NCBI RefSeq assembly: GCF_014837245.1 | Contig: NZ_JACYFU010000005.1 | Span: 1-64,000 of the forward strand | Length of the DNA: 64,000 nt | Source: Devosia oryzisoli | GTDB lineage: Bacteria > Pseudomonadota > Alphaproteobacteria > Rhizobiales > Devosiaceae | Direction: 5' to 3' | Shown here: positions 12,235-21,072 of the stretch, piece after piece | Numbering within the stretch: position 1 is the first letter of the stretch | How the letters are laid out: the number at the start of each line of letters is the position of its first letter | Program-made: the position numbers and the translations under genes | Notes under the pieces: model-generated | The model's input: the letters and a program-made list of their open reading frames with translations, nothing else | Databases searched by the model: none | Told to the model about the DNA's origin: nothing

Positions 12235-12263
12235 TTGCCCCTCCCTGTTTGCAGGGGCATAAC
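12235..12263 (+). promoter_or_regulatory. Candidate sigma-70 promoter of ubiG
   Basis: TTGCCC, a 17-bp spacer and CATAAC end 20 bp before the ubiG start codon. The match is moderate. A GCCCCT/AGGGGC inverted repeat lies around the spacer. Confidence 0.3.
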
Positions 12264-12283
12264 GAGAGGCAAAGGAAGACGCC

Positions 12284-13039
12284 ATGACCGAGACCACCGT
12301 CAACGACGCCGAAATTTCCAAGTTTACTGCGATGGCGGAGGAGTGGTGGAACCCAAGCGGCAAGTTCAAGCCGCTGCACAAGTTCAACCCGGTCCGGCTG
12401 CGCTACATTCGCGACCACCTTGTTCGCCATTTCGGAAGAGCGGCCAATTCCATCCGCCCGTTCGAGGGACTGAAGGTTCTGGATGTGGGCTGCGGGGGTG
12501 GTCTACTCTGCGAGCCACTGACGCGGCTTGGCGCGACCGTCACGGGTATCGATGCGGCACAGCGCAATATCCGCATTGCCCAAATCCATGCAGAGCAGGC
12601 CGGCCTTGAGATCGACTATCGCGCTACCACCAGCGAGGCGCTCGTGGCTGCCGGAGAACGGTTCGACGTGGTGCTCAACATGGAGGTGGTGGAGCACGTC
12701 GATAACGTCCCGCTCTACATGAAAAGTTGCGCCGACCTCGTTGCGCCGGGAGGGCTCCTGTTCACCGCGACCCTCAACCGGACAGCCCGGGCCTGGGCGC
12801 TGGCAGTGATTGGCGCCGAATACGTTCTGCGCTGGTTGCCGCGCGGCACGCACGACTGGAACAAGTTCCTGACGCCGGACGAAATCCGCAGCCTTCTCAC
12901 GCGCAACGGCCTCTCCGTGGTCGATCAGACCGGTGTCGTTTTCCACCCTCTGGCCGATGAGTGGCGTACGTCTCCAGATATGGGCATCAACTACATGGTG
13001 CTGGCTGAACGGCCGCATGCCGAGAAGGCGGGAGGCTAG
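12284..13039 (+). CDS. ubiG: Ubiquinone biosynthesis O-methyltransferase UbiG
   Basis: UbiG performs both O-methylations of the ubiquinone ring, using SAM, at the inner face of the membrane. The 251-residue protein has the family start (KFTAMAEEWWNPSGKFKPLH), SAM motif I VLDVGCGGGLL, and LNMEVVEHV for post-I. AGG sits just before the ATG. It is transcribed divergently from lysC. Confidence 0.97.
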   Translation: MTETTVNDAEISKFTAMAEEWWNPSGKFKPLHKFNPVRLRYIRDHLVRHFGRAANSIRPFEGLKVLDVGCGGGLLCEPLTRLGATVTGIDAAQRNIRIAQIHAEQAGLEIDYRATTSEALVAAGERFDVVLNMEVVEHVDNVPLYMKSCADLVAPGGLLFTATLNRTARAWALAVIGAEYVLRWLPRGTHDWNKFLTPDEIRSLLTRNGLSVVDQTGVVFHPLADEWRTSPDMGINYMVLAERPHAEKAGG

Positions 13040-13055
13040 TTGCCAGGGAGGCAGA

Positions 13056-13085
13056 GTAAGAAAGCCCCCGCCTGTGGGCGGGGGC
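13056..13085 (-). terminator. Rho-independent terminator of the DUF2171-like gene, shared with ubiG
   Basis: An 8-bp G/C stem (GCCCCCGC with GCGGGGGC) is followed on the minus strand by TTTCTTAC. It lies between the convergent ubiG and DUF2171-like genes and may stop both; the plus side lacks a T-run. Confidence 0.7.
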
Positions 13086-13106
13086 CGTGGCTGACCGCGA
13101 TACAGA

Positions 13107-13478
13107 TCAGACCTTCAACAAGTCGTCCTTGCTGACGGAGAGGATCAGCTTGTCCCCCTCCACCCGATCGATGTGTTCGGGAAAAATATACCGATCGGCT
13201 GCGAAGAGACCGTCCGCATCAAGGCGCACGAAGCCTTCACGCAGCGCCTTTTCCTGCATCTCGCGCGGCAGCTCGTCGTCCGGACTAAAGACATCGGCTA
13301 GGATGCCGGCGAGCGTGTTGCGCTCCTCTTCGAAAATCGGGCTGACACCAGCCGCATCCTGATCCGGATGGCCTGGCACTTCGTCCGTGACCCGGAACGT
13401 TTCGACGGTGCCGATGTCGTGCATGCGAGCGTCGAGGACCTTCATGCCCTCGTGTACGGAATTGGGAATAGCGTCCAT
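13107..13478 (-). CDS. Small PRC-barrel/DUF2171-like protein
   Basis: This 123-residue soluble protein has a short beta-rich N-terminus (VLDARMHDIGTVETF) and a C-terminal strand pattern (YIFPEHIDRVEGDKLILSV). Both resemble DUF2171/PRC-barrel stress proteins in which a conserved VxxxDGxxVGTV unit recurs; here an acidic helical insert separates them. I chose the ATG at 13478 because AGGAGA precedes it; a longer ORF adds 21 unsupported residues. The function is unknown. A GTAC-type palindrome lies about 100 bp upstream, between it and ilvD. Confidence 0.7.
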   Translation of the reverse strand: MDAIPNSVHEGMKVLDARMHDIGTVETFRVTDEVPGHPDQDAAGVSPIFEEERNTLAGILADVFSPDDELPREMQEKALREGFVRLDADGLFAADRYIFPEHIDRVEGDKLILSVSKDDLLKV

Positions 13479-13574
13479 GGGTTGTCTCCTCTGTCCTTGT
13501 CCAACAAACGTGTAGGCATGATGACCGTTCCACCTCAGCACCTTGACTTCCTCTGACCTCGCGTGTCGCCCAGT

Positions 13575-13595
13575 GTACCGTACGGTACGGTACGG
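13575..13595. promoter_or_regulatory. Perfect 14-bp palindrome with tandem TACGG repeats, TetR-type operator candidate
   Basis: GTACCGTACGGTAC (13575-13588) is fully self-complementary and is followed by further TACGG copies, three in tandem. It sits in the 200-bp divergent region before ilvD and the DUF2171-like gene. Palindromes with an ACCGTACGGT core are typical of TetR-family operators, but no TetR gene lies in the window. Which of the two genes it controls is open. Confidence 0.5.
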
Positions 13596-13678
13596 AAAAT
13601 TCTTGCCGCTGATGCTGATTGGCGGTATTGAAACGGGACACTACCCGGCGTCACCGGCAGCAATTCGAGGATCGTTCC

Positions 13679-15532
13679 ATGCCCGCCTATCGCTCCCGCA
13701 CCACCACCCATGGCCGCAACATGGCCGGCGCCCGCGGCCTCTGGCGCGCAACGGGCATGAAGGACGGCGACTTCGGCAAGCCCATCATCGCGGTGGTGAA
13801 CAGCTTCACGCAATTTGTGCCCGGCCACGTGCACCTGAAGGACCTCGGCCAACTCGTCGCCCGCGAAATCGAGGCGGCAGGCGGCGTGGCCAAGGAATTC
13901 AACACAATCGCTGTCGATGACGGCATCGCGATGGGCCACGATGGGATGCTCTACTCCCTGCCGAGCCGCGACATCATCGCCGATTCGGTGGAGTACATGG
14001 TCAACGCCCACTGCGCCGATGCCATGGTCTGCATCTCGAACTGCGACAAGATCACGCCGGGTATGTTGAACGCCGCAATGCGGCTCAACATCCCCGTGGT
14101 TTTCGTATCCGGCGGCCCCATGGAAGCAGGCAAGGCCATGCTCAAGGGCAAGTTGCAGGCGCTCGACCTAGTGGACGCCATGGTGATCGCTGCCGATGAT
14201 CAATACACCGATGCCGAAGTGCAGGCCGTCGAAGAGGCAGCCTGCCCCACATGCGGCTCCTGCTCCGGCATGTTTACCGCCAACTCCATGAACTGCCTTA
14301 CCGAAGCGCTCGGCCTATCTCTTCCCGGCAACGGCTCGACTCTTGCAACCCATTCGGATCGCAAGCGCCTCTTCCAAGAGGCCGGCCATCTCATTGTCGA
14401 CCTCGCCCGCCGCTGGTACGAGCAGGAAGATGCTTCCGTGCTGCCGCGTACGATCGCGAGCAAGGCCGCCTTCGAAAATGCCATGAGCCTCGATATCGCC
14501 ATGGGTGGCTCAACCAATACGGTGCTGCACATCCTGGCGGCGGCGCACGAAGGGGGCGTCGATTTCACCATGGACGACATCGACCGGCTGAGCCGGAAGG
14601 TGCCGGTGCTGTCGAAGGTCGCGCCCGCCAAAAGCGACGTGCACATGGAAGATGTGCATCGTGCCGGCGGCATCATGGCCATCCTCGGACAACTCGACCG
14701 CGCCGGTCTCATCAACCGCAACGAGCCCACCATCCATTCGGCGACGATGGGTGACGCTCTCGACAAGTGGGACATCTCGCGCACCAACTCCGAAAGCGTG
14801 CGCCAGTTCTATATGGCTGCCCCCGGCGGCGTCCGCACTACCCAGGCGTTCTCACAGTCCAACCGTTGGGCCGACCTGGACCTGGATCGCCAGAACGGGG
14901 TCATCCGCTCGGCCGAAAGCCCGTTCTCCAAAGATGGCGGCCTGGCGGTCCTCAAGGGCAACATCGCTATCGACGGTTGCATCGTCAAAACGGCCGGAGT
15001 GGACGAGTCGATCCTGAAGTTCACCGGCCCCGCGCGGGTGTTCGAGTCTCAGGACGCCACCGTGAAGGCCATCCTCTCCAACGAAATCCGCGAAGGCGAC
15101 GTCATCGTCATCCGATACGAAGGTCCTCGCGGTGGCCCAGGCATGCAGGAAATGCTCTATCCAACGAGCTACCTGAAGTCCAAGGGCCTCGGAAAGGCCT
15201 GTGCTCTGCTGACCGACGGCCGGTTCTCCGGCGGCACCTCGGGCCTCTCTATCGGTCACGTCTCACCCGAAGCTGCCGAAGGCGGCACGATCGGCCTTGT
15301 GCGCGAGGGCGACACCATCGAGATCGACATTCCGAACCGGACGATCACCCTCCTTGTCAGCGATGACGAACTCGCCCAGCGCCGCCACGATCAGGATCAG
15401 CTCGGCTGGAAGCCTGCGCACCCCCGCAAGCGCAACGTGACCACGGCCCTCAAGGCCTACGCTGCCTTCGCCACATCTGCCGCGCGCGGCGCAGTCCGGG
15501 ATACCGAGGCGATCGACAAGCTCTGGCACTAA
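13679..15532 (+). CDS. ilvD: Dihydroxy-acid dehydratase
   Basis: IlvD dehydrates 2,3-dihydroxy-isovalerate and the isoleucine analogue, the third common step of branched-chain amino acid synthesis. At 617 residues it has normal length and the family signatures [10 protein letters not shown] and [11 protein letters not shown], which carry Fe-S ligands, with [10 protein letters not shown] in between. An upstream start would add 20 unrelated residues; the ATG at 13679 has GAGG 8 bp upstream. A perfect palindrome lies about 85 bp before the start. Confidence 0.97.
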   Translation: MPAYRSRTTTHGRNMAGARGLWRATGMKDGDFGKPIIAVVNSFTQFVPGHVHLKDLGQLVAREIEAAGGVAKEFNTIAVDDGIAMGHDGMLYSLPSRDIIADSVEYMVNAHCADAMVCISNCDKITPGMLNAAMRLNIPVVFVSGGPMEAGKAMLKGKLQALDLVDAMVIAADDQYTDAEVQAVEEAACPTCGSCSGMFTANSMNCLTEALGLSLPGNGSTLATHSDRKRLFQEAGHLIVDLARRWYEQEDASVLPRTIASKAAFENAMSLDIAMGGSTNTVLHILAAAHEGGVDFTMDDIDRLSRKVPVLSKVAPAKSDVHMEDVHRAGGIMAILGQLDRAGLINRNEPTIHSATMGDALDKWDISRTNSESVRQFYMAAPGGVRTTQAFSQSNRWADLDLDRQNGVIRSAESPFSKDGGLAVLKGNIAIDGCIVKTAGVDESILKFTGPARVFESQDATVKAILSNEIREGDVIVIRYEGPRGGPGMQEMLYPTSYLKSKGLGKACALLTDGRFSGGTSGLSIGHVSPEAAEGGTIGLVREGDTIEIDIPNRTITLLVSDDELAQRRHDQDQLGWKPAHPRKRNVTTALKAYAAFATSAARGAVRDTEAIDKLWH

Positions 15533-15540
15533 AGTGAAGC

Positions 15541-15560
15541 GATGGCGCCTTGGCGCCATC
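15541..15560 (+). terminator. Hairpin after ilvD, probable terminator
   Basis: A 9-bp perfect stem (GATGGCGCC with GGCGCCATC, 2-nt centre) begins 8 bp after the ilvD stop codon. The following ACGCTTTGC is a poor T-run, so termination strength is uncertain. Confidence 0.5.
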
Positions 15561-15653
15561 ACGCTTTGCGACAATCGCGTGACAAAGCCTGCACCTCAGT
15601 GCTAAAGGGGCCATAGCCACTCAGCGGCCTGCCAAGGCTGGCTGATCTGGTCA

Positions 15654-15690
15654 GGTTCGATAGCGGGGATTCCACCCTCCCTATCGAACC
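15654..15690. repeat. 10-bp perfect inverted repeat with 17-nt loop
   Basis: GGTTCGATAG and CTATCGAACC flank a 17-nt loop, 30 bp beyond the aldo/keto reductase stop codon, in the convergent gap with ilvD. No T-run follows on either strand. The role is unknown; a 3'-end stabiliser or protein site is possible. Confidence 0.55.
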
Positions 15691-15719
15691 GACCCAAATC
15701 TCCAAAATCTTCGAAACGA

Positions 15720-16589
15720 TCAGTTCTTCCTGGCCACCGCGTCGAGGACATTGAAGTCGTCATCGCTCAGCGTGAGAGAGGCTGCAGCGACGTTGTCTTC
15801 CAGATGCCTAACCTTGCCGGTGCCTGGAATGGGCAGCATCACCGGGCTGCGCTTGAGCAGCCAGGCCAGGGCAATCTGGCTGGCCGAGGCGCCGTGCTTT
15901 TCGATGATGGCGCGCGTCCTCTCGTTTCCTTCAACAAGCTCGCCGCCCGCCAGCGGGAACCACGGAATGAAGCCGATGCCGTTCGCCGCGCAATACTCCA
16001 GGACATCTTCGCTGTCGCGTTTGGCGAAGTTGTAGTGGTTCTGGACCGTGGCGACCTTGAAATACTTGCTCGCCTCCTTGATGTCCGCGACGCTCACCTC
16101 GGACAGACCGACATGGCGGATGAGGCCCTCCTCCTGCATCTTCGCAATTTCGCCGAACTGTTCCTCGCGCGGCGTCTTCGGATCGATCCGGTGCAACTGC
16201 CAGAGGTCGAGCCGCTCCAGCTTGAGGCGGCGAAGACCCATCATCACGCCCTGCCGTAGAAATTCCGCACGCCCTAACTGCGGCCAGACATTGGGGCCCG
16301 TGCGGGTCAATCCGCCCTTGGTGGCGACGATCGTTCCCTCGGCATAGGGAGCCAGCACCTCCCCGATCAGTTCCTCGCTGACATAGGGGCCATAGCTTTC
16401 GGCAGTGTCGATGAAGTTGACGCCGATTTCGGGAAGGCGCTTCAGCACGCGCACAGCTTCATCGCGATCCTGTGGCGGCCCCCAGATGCCCGCGCCGGTG
16501 ATCCGCATGGCGCCGAAGCCGAGGCGGTTCACCGAGAGATCGCCACCGATCGCAAACGAGCCCGCTTGGGCCGCATCGAGTTGAGCCAT
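15720..16589 (-). CDS. Aldo/keto reductase
   Basis: This is a NADPH-dependent aldehyde or ketone reductase with a TIM-barrel fold. The catalytic tetrad is present: Asp and Tyr in [10 protein letters not shown], Lys in VATKGG and His in LHRIDP. The 289-residue length and the [10 protein letters not shown] segment fit the AKR5/YdbC-like oxidoreductases. The substrate cannot be read from sequence. The gene is convergent with ilvD and 42 bp downstream of the DUF1178 gene on the same strand. Confidence 0.93.
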   Translation of the reverse strand: MAQLDAAQAGSFAIGGDLSVNRLGFGAMRITGAGIWGPPQDRDEAVRVLKRLPEIGVNFIDTAESYGPYVSEELIGEVLAPYAEGTIVATKGGLTRTGPNVWPQLGRAEFLRQGVMMGLRRLKLERLDLWQLHRIDPKTPREEQFGEIAKMQEEGLIRHVGLSEVSVADIKEASKYFKVATVQNHYNFAKRDSEDVLEYCAANGIGFIPWFPLAGGELVEGNERTRAIIEKHGASASQIALAWLLKRSPVMLPIPGTGKVRHLEDNVAAASLTLSDDDFNVLDAVARKN

Positions 16590-16631
16590 TTCAGTCTCCT
16601 TGAATGGATGGAATGAGTCGCCCGAAGACGC

Positions 16632-17054
16632 CTAATTGTCCTCGCCCACGTCGGGCAGGGGAAGAAATTCAACCCCATCCTCGATCAACCCCGCGACCTC
16701 GTCACGAGTTGCCTGGCCGTAGATGCCCCGCGCCTCGGCCTCCTGAAAGTGAATCTTGCGCGCTTCCTCGGCGAACCGCTCACCGACGTTCTCGGCCTCG
16801 GTCATCACCTTGCGGCGGTATTGCCGAAGCAGTTCGCGGAACCGGGCGGCATCAGGATGGGCGGTGGATAGCGGCACGCGCTCGTCACCAGTGCGGGCAA
16901 GGCTGGGCGCCATCGGCGCCTTCTCCACGGCGCTGTTGCCACAGGTCGCGCAATGCACGATGCCGAGCGCGGCCTGCTCATCAAAGGTCGCAGCGTTCTT
17001 GAACCAAGCGTCAAATACATGCCCTTTCGAGCATTGAAGAGAATACTGGATCAC
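16632..17054 (-). CDS. DUF1178 family protein
   Basis: This is a 140-residue cytoplasmic protein with a zinc-ribbon-like start: C in YSLQCSKGHVF and a CATCG pair near residue 36, then an acidic helix and a conserved ARGIYGQATRDEVAGLIEDG segment. The family is widespread in alpha- and betaproteobacteria next to nitrilase-family amidase and glutaredoxin genes, as here, but its function is unknown. The start is GTG. Confidence 0.9.
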   Translation of the reverse strand: MIQYSLQCSKGHVFDAWFKNAATFDEQAALGIVHCATCGNSAVEKAPMAPSLARTGDERVPLSTAHPDAARFRELLRQYRRKVMTEAENVGERFAEEARKIHFQEAEARGIYGQATRDEVAGLIEDGVEFLPLPDVGEDN

Positions 17055-17120
17055 GGCGTCACAAAATCTGGCTGTGGTTAAGCGGGATCAGTCCCGCTTT
17101 CCGCATATAGGGGTCCAGCC

Positions 17121-17948
17121 TCAACCCTGCAAATCCGCCGGCGCAAAATCGCGGGCATTAACCAACGCTGGAATGCGCGCGCGCGCCTCTGCAACTGCCG
17201 CTGGATCGATCTCGGCGAGCAGCACGCCGGGCCGATCATGCGCCAGCTCCGCAACGACCCGCCCCCAGGGATCGACAGCAAGAGAATGTCCGTATGTCGA
17301 GCGCCCATTGGGGTGGGCGCCTCCTTGAGCCGCTGCGATGACATAGGACCCTGTCTCGATGGCTCGAGCTCGCAGCAGCACATGCCAGTGCGCTTCTCCG
17401 GTCGGCACCGTAAATGCGGCCGGCACCGCCATGAGCGTTGCGCCGCTGTTGGCAAGACTGTTGTATAGCCGAGGGAACCGCATGTCGTAGCAGATGGACA
17501 GTCCCAGCGTGAACCGGCCCAGCGGAGCGACCACCGCCTGCTCTCCCGCCCGATAGGTAGCGCTCTCCCGATACGCATTGAGCCCCGAAATATCGGCGTC
17601 AAACAGGTGAATCTTGTCGTAGAGTGCGAGTTGCGCACCGTCCTTGCTGAAGAGCACCGACCGATTGGCGAAGCGCCCGTCTTCGAGAGGGATCGGTAGC
17701 GAGCCGACGTGGACGAAAATGCCATGCTCGCGCGCAAGGCTGCTGATCCGAGCCAATTGCGGATGCCCCTCGAACGGCGCGGCAACGGACCGCAACTGCT
17801 CCCGGTTCTCGGGGAAAATCAGGCTCACCTCCGGGGTCAGCACATACTCCGCCCCCGACTGCGCCGCTTCGATCAGCATCGGTTCGAGCTGTGCCAGGTT
17901 TTCCTCCGGGTCAAGTCCGGACCGCATCTGGATGGCCGCTATTTTCAT
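17121..17948 (-). CDS. Carbon-nitrogen hydrolase (Nit1/deaminated-glutathione amidase-like)
   Basis: This nitrilase-superfamily amidase has the Glu-Lys-Cys triad: Glu in LTPEVS, Lys in YDKIHLFD and Cys in SICYDMRFP. Length (275) and the YDKIHLFD motif match the Nit1/Nit2 group, which hydrolyses deaminated glutathione or omega-amides. It lies between DUF1178 and grxC, so a link with thiol metabolism is plausible but inferred. Confidence 0.92.
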   Translation of the reverse strand: MKIAAIQMRSGLDPEENLAQLEPMLIEAAQSGAEYVLTPEVSLIFPENREQLRSVAAPFEGHPQLARISSLAREHGIFVHVGSLPIPLEDGRFANRSVLFSKDGAQLALYDKIHLFDADISGLNAYRESATYRAGEQAVVAPLGRFTLGLSICYDMRFPRLYNSLANSGATLMAVPAAFTVPTGEAHWHVLLRARAIETGSYVIAAAQGGAHPNGRSTYGHSLAVDPWGRVVAELAHDRPGVLLAEIDPAAVAEARARIPALVNARDFAPADLQG

Positions 17949-17990
17949 GGGCGCGCCCTCGCCTCTCTCAGTGCCAACGCAAACACCGGC

Positions 17991-18245
17991 CTACTGGGCG
18001 AGCAGTGGATCGAGCTTGCCCTGCCGGTCGAGTGCGGCCATGTCGTCATATCCGCCAACGTGCGTCTCCCCGATGAAAATCTGCGGCACGGTCCGCCGCC
18101 CATGGGCCCGCTCGGTCATTTTCTGCCGCAGTTCCGGATCGAGCACGGTAATTTCTGTGTAATCCGCGCCCTTCTCGTTCAGCAGCGATTTGGCTGCGTG
18201 GCAATAGGGGCAGGTCGGTGTGGTGTAGATCTCGATTTTAGCCAT
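17991..18245 (-). CDS. grxC: Glutaredoxin 3
   Basis: This small thiol-disulfide oxidoreductase of 84 residues uses glutathione to reduce protein disulfides and ribonucleotide reductase. The dithiol active site CPYC is at residues 12-15, followed by the cis-Pro segment RRTVPQIFIG and the glutathione-binding GGYDD. It lies 42 bp upstream of the nitrilase-family gene on the same strand, and 33 bp after comF. Confidence 0.97.
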   Translation of the reverse strand: MAKIEIYTTPTCPYCHAAKSLLNEKGADYTEITVLDPELRQKMTERAHGRRTVPQIFIGETHVGGYDDMAALDRQGKLDPLLAQ

Positions 18246-18278
18246 GAAAAATCTGCTCCGAGGGAGGCCTTGTGCCTC

Positions 18279-19070
18279 TTATATGGGCTCGTGTTCGCCG
18301 ATGACAACGCGGGCAAAGGTGAGGACATCGACCGTCGTGACGCCACCCCGCAGCAGCACGTTTGTGACGGCCTTCACAGTCGCTCCGGTTGTATAGACGT
18401 CGTCAACCAGCACAACGGAGCGTCCCCCCAGCCGTTCCAGAGCGCGGGCGTCGAGGGAAAAAGCACCCTGCACGTTCCGCGCGCGGCCATCGCCACTAAG
18501 GCCGACCTGTTGCCGCGTCTTGCGGTGGCGTTGGACGAGCCCCCCTTCCACGCGCAGGCCCAGCGATTTGCCGAGGGCCTGGGCCAGCAGCATCGACTGG
18601 TTGTAGCGCCGGTGGCGCAGGCGGCTCGGATGAAGCGGCACCGGCACCAGAACCGGAGCCTCGTTCCAGAATTCCGGTCCGGCCTGTGCCATCAGGCGAG
18701 CACAGAACCCTGCCAGTTCCGGCCGATCACCGTATTTCAGCCGGCTCACCAGAGTGCCGGCAACCTCACCATAAGCCACGGCCGCCCTTGCGCGGCGGAA
18801 CGGCGGAGGGTCGGCAAGCGCTTCGGCGGAACGGGCATCCCCCAGATCGGTTTCGAAGGGCAGCCCCAGCACCGTGCACATCGGCGAGGTGATGAACCGC
18901 ATTTTTGCAAAGCACTGCGGACAAAGCCCACCATGGGCATCGAGTGGAGCCCCGCACGCGGTACACCCGGGCGGATAGACCTGGTCGAGCATCAAGCGTC
19001 CCAGGCGCACGACCGCTGCCCAGACCGATGCGCCTTTGACTTGCCCGTCCACGCTCTCCATAAGGCTCAT
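18279..19070 (-). CDS. comF: ComF family protein (phosphoribosyltransferase fold)
   Basis: ComF proteins have an N-terminal zinc finger (PPGCTACG ... GLCPQCF) and a C-terminal phosphoribosyltransferase fold with the PRPP loop VVLVDDVYTTGAT. They support DNA uptake in competent bacteria and are called GntX in others; the enzymatic reaction is not known. The ATG at 19070 gives 263 residues; a longer ORF reading into the divergent methyltransferase gene is spurious. Only 42 bp separate the two start codons. Confidence 0.9.
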   Translation of the reverse strand: MSLMESVDGQVKGASVWAAVVRLGRLMLDQVYPPGCTACGAPLDAHGGLCPQCFAKMRFITSPMCTVLGLPFETDLGDARSAEALADPPPFRRARAAVAYGEVAGTLVSRLKYGDRPELAGFCARLMAQAGPEFWNEAPVLVPVPLHPSRLRHRRYNQSMLLAQALGKSLGLRVEGGLVQRHRKTRQQVGLSGDGRARNVQGAFSLDARALERLGGRSVVLVDDVYTTGATVKAVTNVLLRGGVTTVDVLTFARVVIGEHEPI

Positions 19071-19112
19071 ACTGCCACGTTCCCTTGGACAATCCAGCCC
19101 TCGCAGACCTTC

Positions 19113-19943
19113 ATGTCCCAGCCCCCGCGCATTTTCGACACCGCACGCATCCGGGCCAATCTCGCCCGTCGGCCCCGTCGCGACAATTTCGTGCGCGATC
19201 TGGTGCTGGAGGACCTGGCTGACCGCCTTGCGGCCCACATCCGCGATTTTCCCCGCGCCGTCTTGATTGCACCCGACGCGTCTACCCTTCCCGTCGCCCT
19301 GCCAACGGCAAGCGCCACAGTCTCCTTCGAGCGAATAGAGGCCTTTTCGGGGGATGGAGAGTTCCCCGAACTCCCGGAAGGTGAGCAGGATCTGATCGTG
19401 TCCCTTTTGCACCTGCAGGTGGTCAACGACGTTCCCGGCTATCTGGCTCGCCTCCGCGCCCGCCTCCGCGCCGATGGACTACTTATGGTTGCCATGCTCG
19501 GCGGCGACAGCCTTTCCGAGTTGCGCGAGGCCTTTCTTGCCGCCGATCTCGACGTTTCTGGGGGTGCTTCGGCGCGCGTCGCGCCCATGGTGCAGGTGCG
19601 CGACGGCGGTGCCCTGCTGCAGCGAGCCGGGCTGGCCCTGCCGGTGGCGGACGTGGAAAGCCACACCGTGCGCTACGCGACACCCTTTGCGCTCATGGCC
19701 GAACTGCAGGCCCTGGGTGCCTCCAATCCGCTGGTGGATGCCCCGAAACGCTTTGCCACGAGGAAGCTGCTGTCACGAGCTGCGCACGCCTATGCCGAAC
19801 GCGATTCGGACAGTGACGGGCGTATACGGGCAACGCTCGAAATCCTGTGGCTCTCCGGCTGGGTGCCACATGAAAGCCAGCAGAAACCCTTGCGCCCGGG
19901 CAGCGCGAAGACAAGCCTTCGCGACGTGTTGGGCGGAAGCTGA
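19113..19943 (+). CDS. SAM-dependent methyltransferase (BioC/NDUFAF5-like)
   Basis: This is a class I methyltransferase-like protein of 276 residues. The order of segments (RPRRDNFVRDL, LIVSLLHLQVVNDVPG, GLLMVAMLGGDSL) matches the bacterial relatives of mitochondrial NDUFAF5, an assembly factor of complex I that hydroxylates an arginine. The classical glycine-rich SAM motif is weak (FPRAVLIAPDAS), as in that subgroup. The true start is the ATG at 19113; a much longer open frame to the left runs through comF, grxC and the amidase in antisense. The function is inferred from the family only. Confidence 0.85.
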   Translation: MSQPPRIFDTARIRANLARRPRRDNFVRDLVLEDLADRLAAHIRDFPRAVLIAPDASTLPVALPTASATVSFERIEAFSGDGEFPELPEGEQDLIVSLLHLQVVNDVPGYLARLRARLRADGLLMVAMLGGDSLSELREAFLAADLDVSGGASARVAPMVQVRDGGALLQRAGLALPVADVESHTVRYATPFALMAELQALGASNPLVDAPKRFATRKLLSRAAHAYAERDSDSDGRIRATLEILWLSGWVPHESQQKPLRPGSAKTSLRDVLGGS

Positions 19944-19956
19944 GGAGAGGATTGAA

Positions 19957-20505
19957 TTGGGCGACGACACAGCCCTCGCCGGCCAGATCCTTATCCTCTC
20001 CGGTCACCCGGGTTCGGGCAAAACGACCACGGCAGAGTCGCTGGCCCGAATGCCAAGCGTACCCAAGGTTCACCTCCATAGCGATGACTTCTGGGGATAC
20101 ATCAAGGCCGGGCACATCGATCCGTGGTTACCCGAGGCCGATCGTCAGAACCGCATGATTGCACGCATTGTCGCCGATGTAGCCGGCCTTTACGCGCGCG
20201 AAGGCTACTTCGTCGTCCTCGATGGCGTGGTCCGCCCGTGGTGGCTCCCGCACTTCACGCCCACGGGGCTTCCCACTCACTACATCGTGCTGCGCACCTC
20301 ACTGCACGAGGCTGTTCGCCGATGTGCGGCCCGCGGCGGAGATAGCCTTTCGGATCCGGCAGTGGTCGCCGATCTGCACAACCAGTTCACGGACCTCGGC
20401 CGATACGAGAGGCATGCGCTGGCCGTTTCGGCCCGGACCCATCAGCAGGTCATGGCTGCCGTGTTGGCAGCTCTGGGTGCAGAGACTCATCGCCTCCAGG
20501 ACTGA
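19957..20505 (+). CDS. P-loop kinase-like AAA family ATPase (zeta-toxin/Cpt fold)
   Basis: This 182-residue small-molecule kinase-like protein has Walker A GHPGSGKTTTAE near the start, HLHSDDFWGYI as the substrate/Mg-binding segment and a lid-like region after residue 100. The fold resembles chloramphenicol phosphotransferases, gluconate kinases and zeta toxins. The TTG at 19957 follows AGGAGAGG by 6 bp and starts 13 bp after the methyltransferase stop, so the two are probably co-transcribed. No antitoxin-like gene lies next to it, so a metabolic or phosphotransferase role seems more likely than a toxin. Confidence 0.8.
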   Translation: MGDDTALAGQILILSGHPGSGKTTTAESLARMPSVPKVHLHSDDFWGYIKAGHIDPWLPEADRQNRMIARIVADVAGLYAREGYFVVLDGVVRPWWLPHFTPTGLPTHYIVLRTSLHEAVRRCAARGGDSLSDPAVVADLHNQFTDLGRYERHALAVSARTHQQVMAAVLAALGAETHRLQD

Positions 20506-20626
20506 ACCCATGCGCCGCGGCCGGCCCAGTCGAACTCGTCAACACTTCGTCAACCCTAAAAACGGATCCCGGTAAGACCTTGGACCGGTCGTGCGTTGCA
20601 GCGGCAAGGGGCAACGAAGGATGTTG

Positions 20627-20995
20627 ATGATGAACCGCTCAACCATACTGCTCTCACTCGCCCTGACCGGTCTTGCCCCCGCGGCGACAGCACATGACGT
20701 CGCCCCGACGATTGTTGCGCAAGGCGATACGACCATCGCCTATATCTTTCCGACATCGCCGCAAAGCTTCATACCGATACGGTCGCTGCCCTCTTTTCTG
20801 GCCATGCCCGGAGCAGACCTTCCGCCGGTGGCCACCGAGGTCATTTACTCCGTCCCGCTACCGGCATCGCTGGTTCACGCAACAAGTGACGTCGATTGCC
20901 GGCACTTCAGCGGCACCGTGAGGGTAGCGGGGAAGGACATCTTCAATCTCGACCGCGACGGGGACGGCATCGGCTGCGAACCGGAAGATCGGTAA
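20627..20995 (+). CDS. Exported Excalibur calcium-binding domain protein
   Basis: The 122-residue protein starts with a signal peptide (MMNRSTILLSLALTGL... TAHD). The C-terminal 35 residues form an Excalibur motif: DCRHFSG and DRDGDGIGCEP, the DxDxDGxxCE loop that binds calcium with a conserved Cys pair. The middle is Pro/Ser-rich with no known domain. I chose the ATG at 20627, 6 bp after AAGG; ATGs at 20621 and 20630 are alternatives. Excalibur modules often occur in cell-surface or nuclease proteins. The function is unknown. Confidence 0.8.
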   Translation: MMNRSTILLSLALTGLAPAATAHDVAPTIVAQGDTTIAYIFPTSPQSFIPIRSLPSFLAMPGADLPPVATEVIYSVPLPASLVHATSDVDCRHFSGTVRVAGKDIFNLDRDGDGIGCEPEDR

Positions 20996-21017
20996 CCAGC
21001 CCGCCTGCTGCGCGGTC

Positions 21018-21048
21018 AACAAAAAAGGCCGGCAATCTGCCGGCCTTT
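21018..21048. terminator. Bidirectional rho-independent terminator between the Excalibur gene and carD
   Basis: An 11-bp stem (AAAGGCCGGCA with TGCCGGCCTTT, 3-nt loop) is flanked on the minus strand by TTTTTTGTTG, making a strong terminator for carD. On the plus strand it ends the Excalibur transcript. Confidence 0.85.
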
Positions 21049-21072
21049 GGATTGGATGGAAATGGCGAACTG

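Noticed and set aside
15640..15695. Possible tRNA T-arm (GGTTCGA)
   Set aside because: No acceptor, D or anticodon arms can be drawn; the match comes from an inverted repeat.
17709..19943. 744-codon frame that includes the methyltransferase
   Set aside because: Only the part from 19113 is real. The upstream part is antisense to the amidase, grxC and comF.
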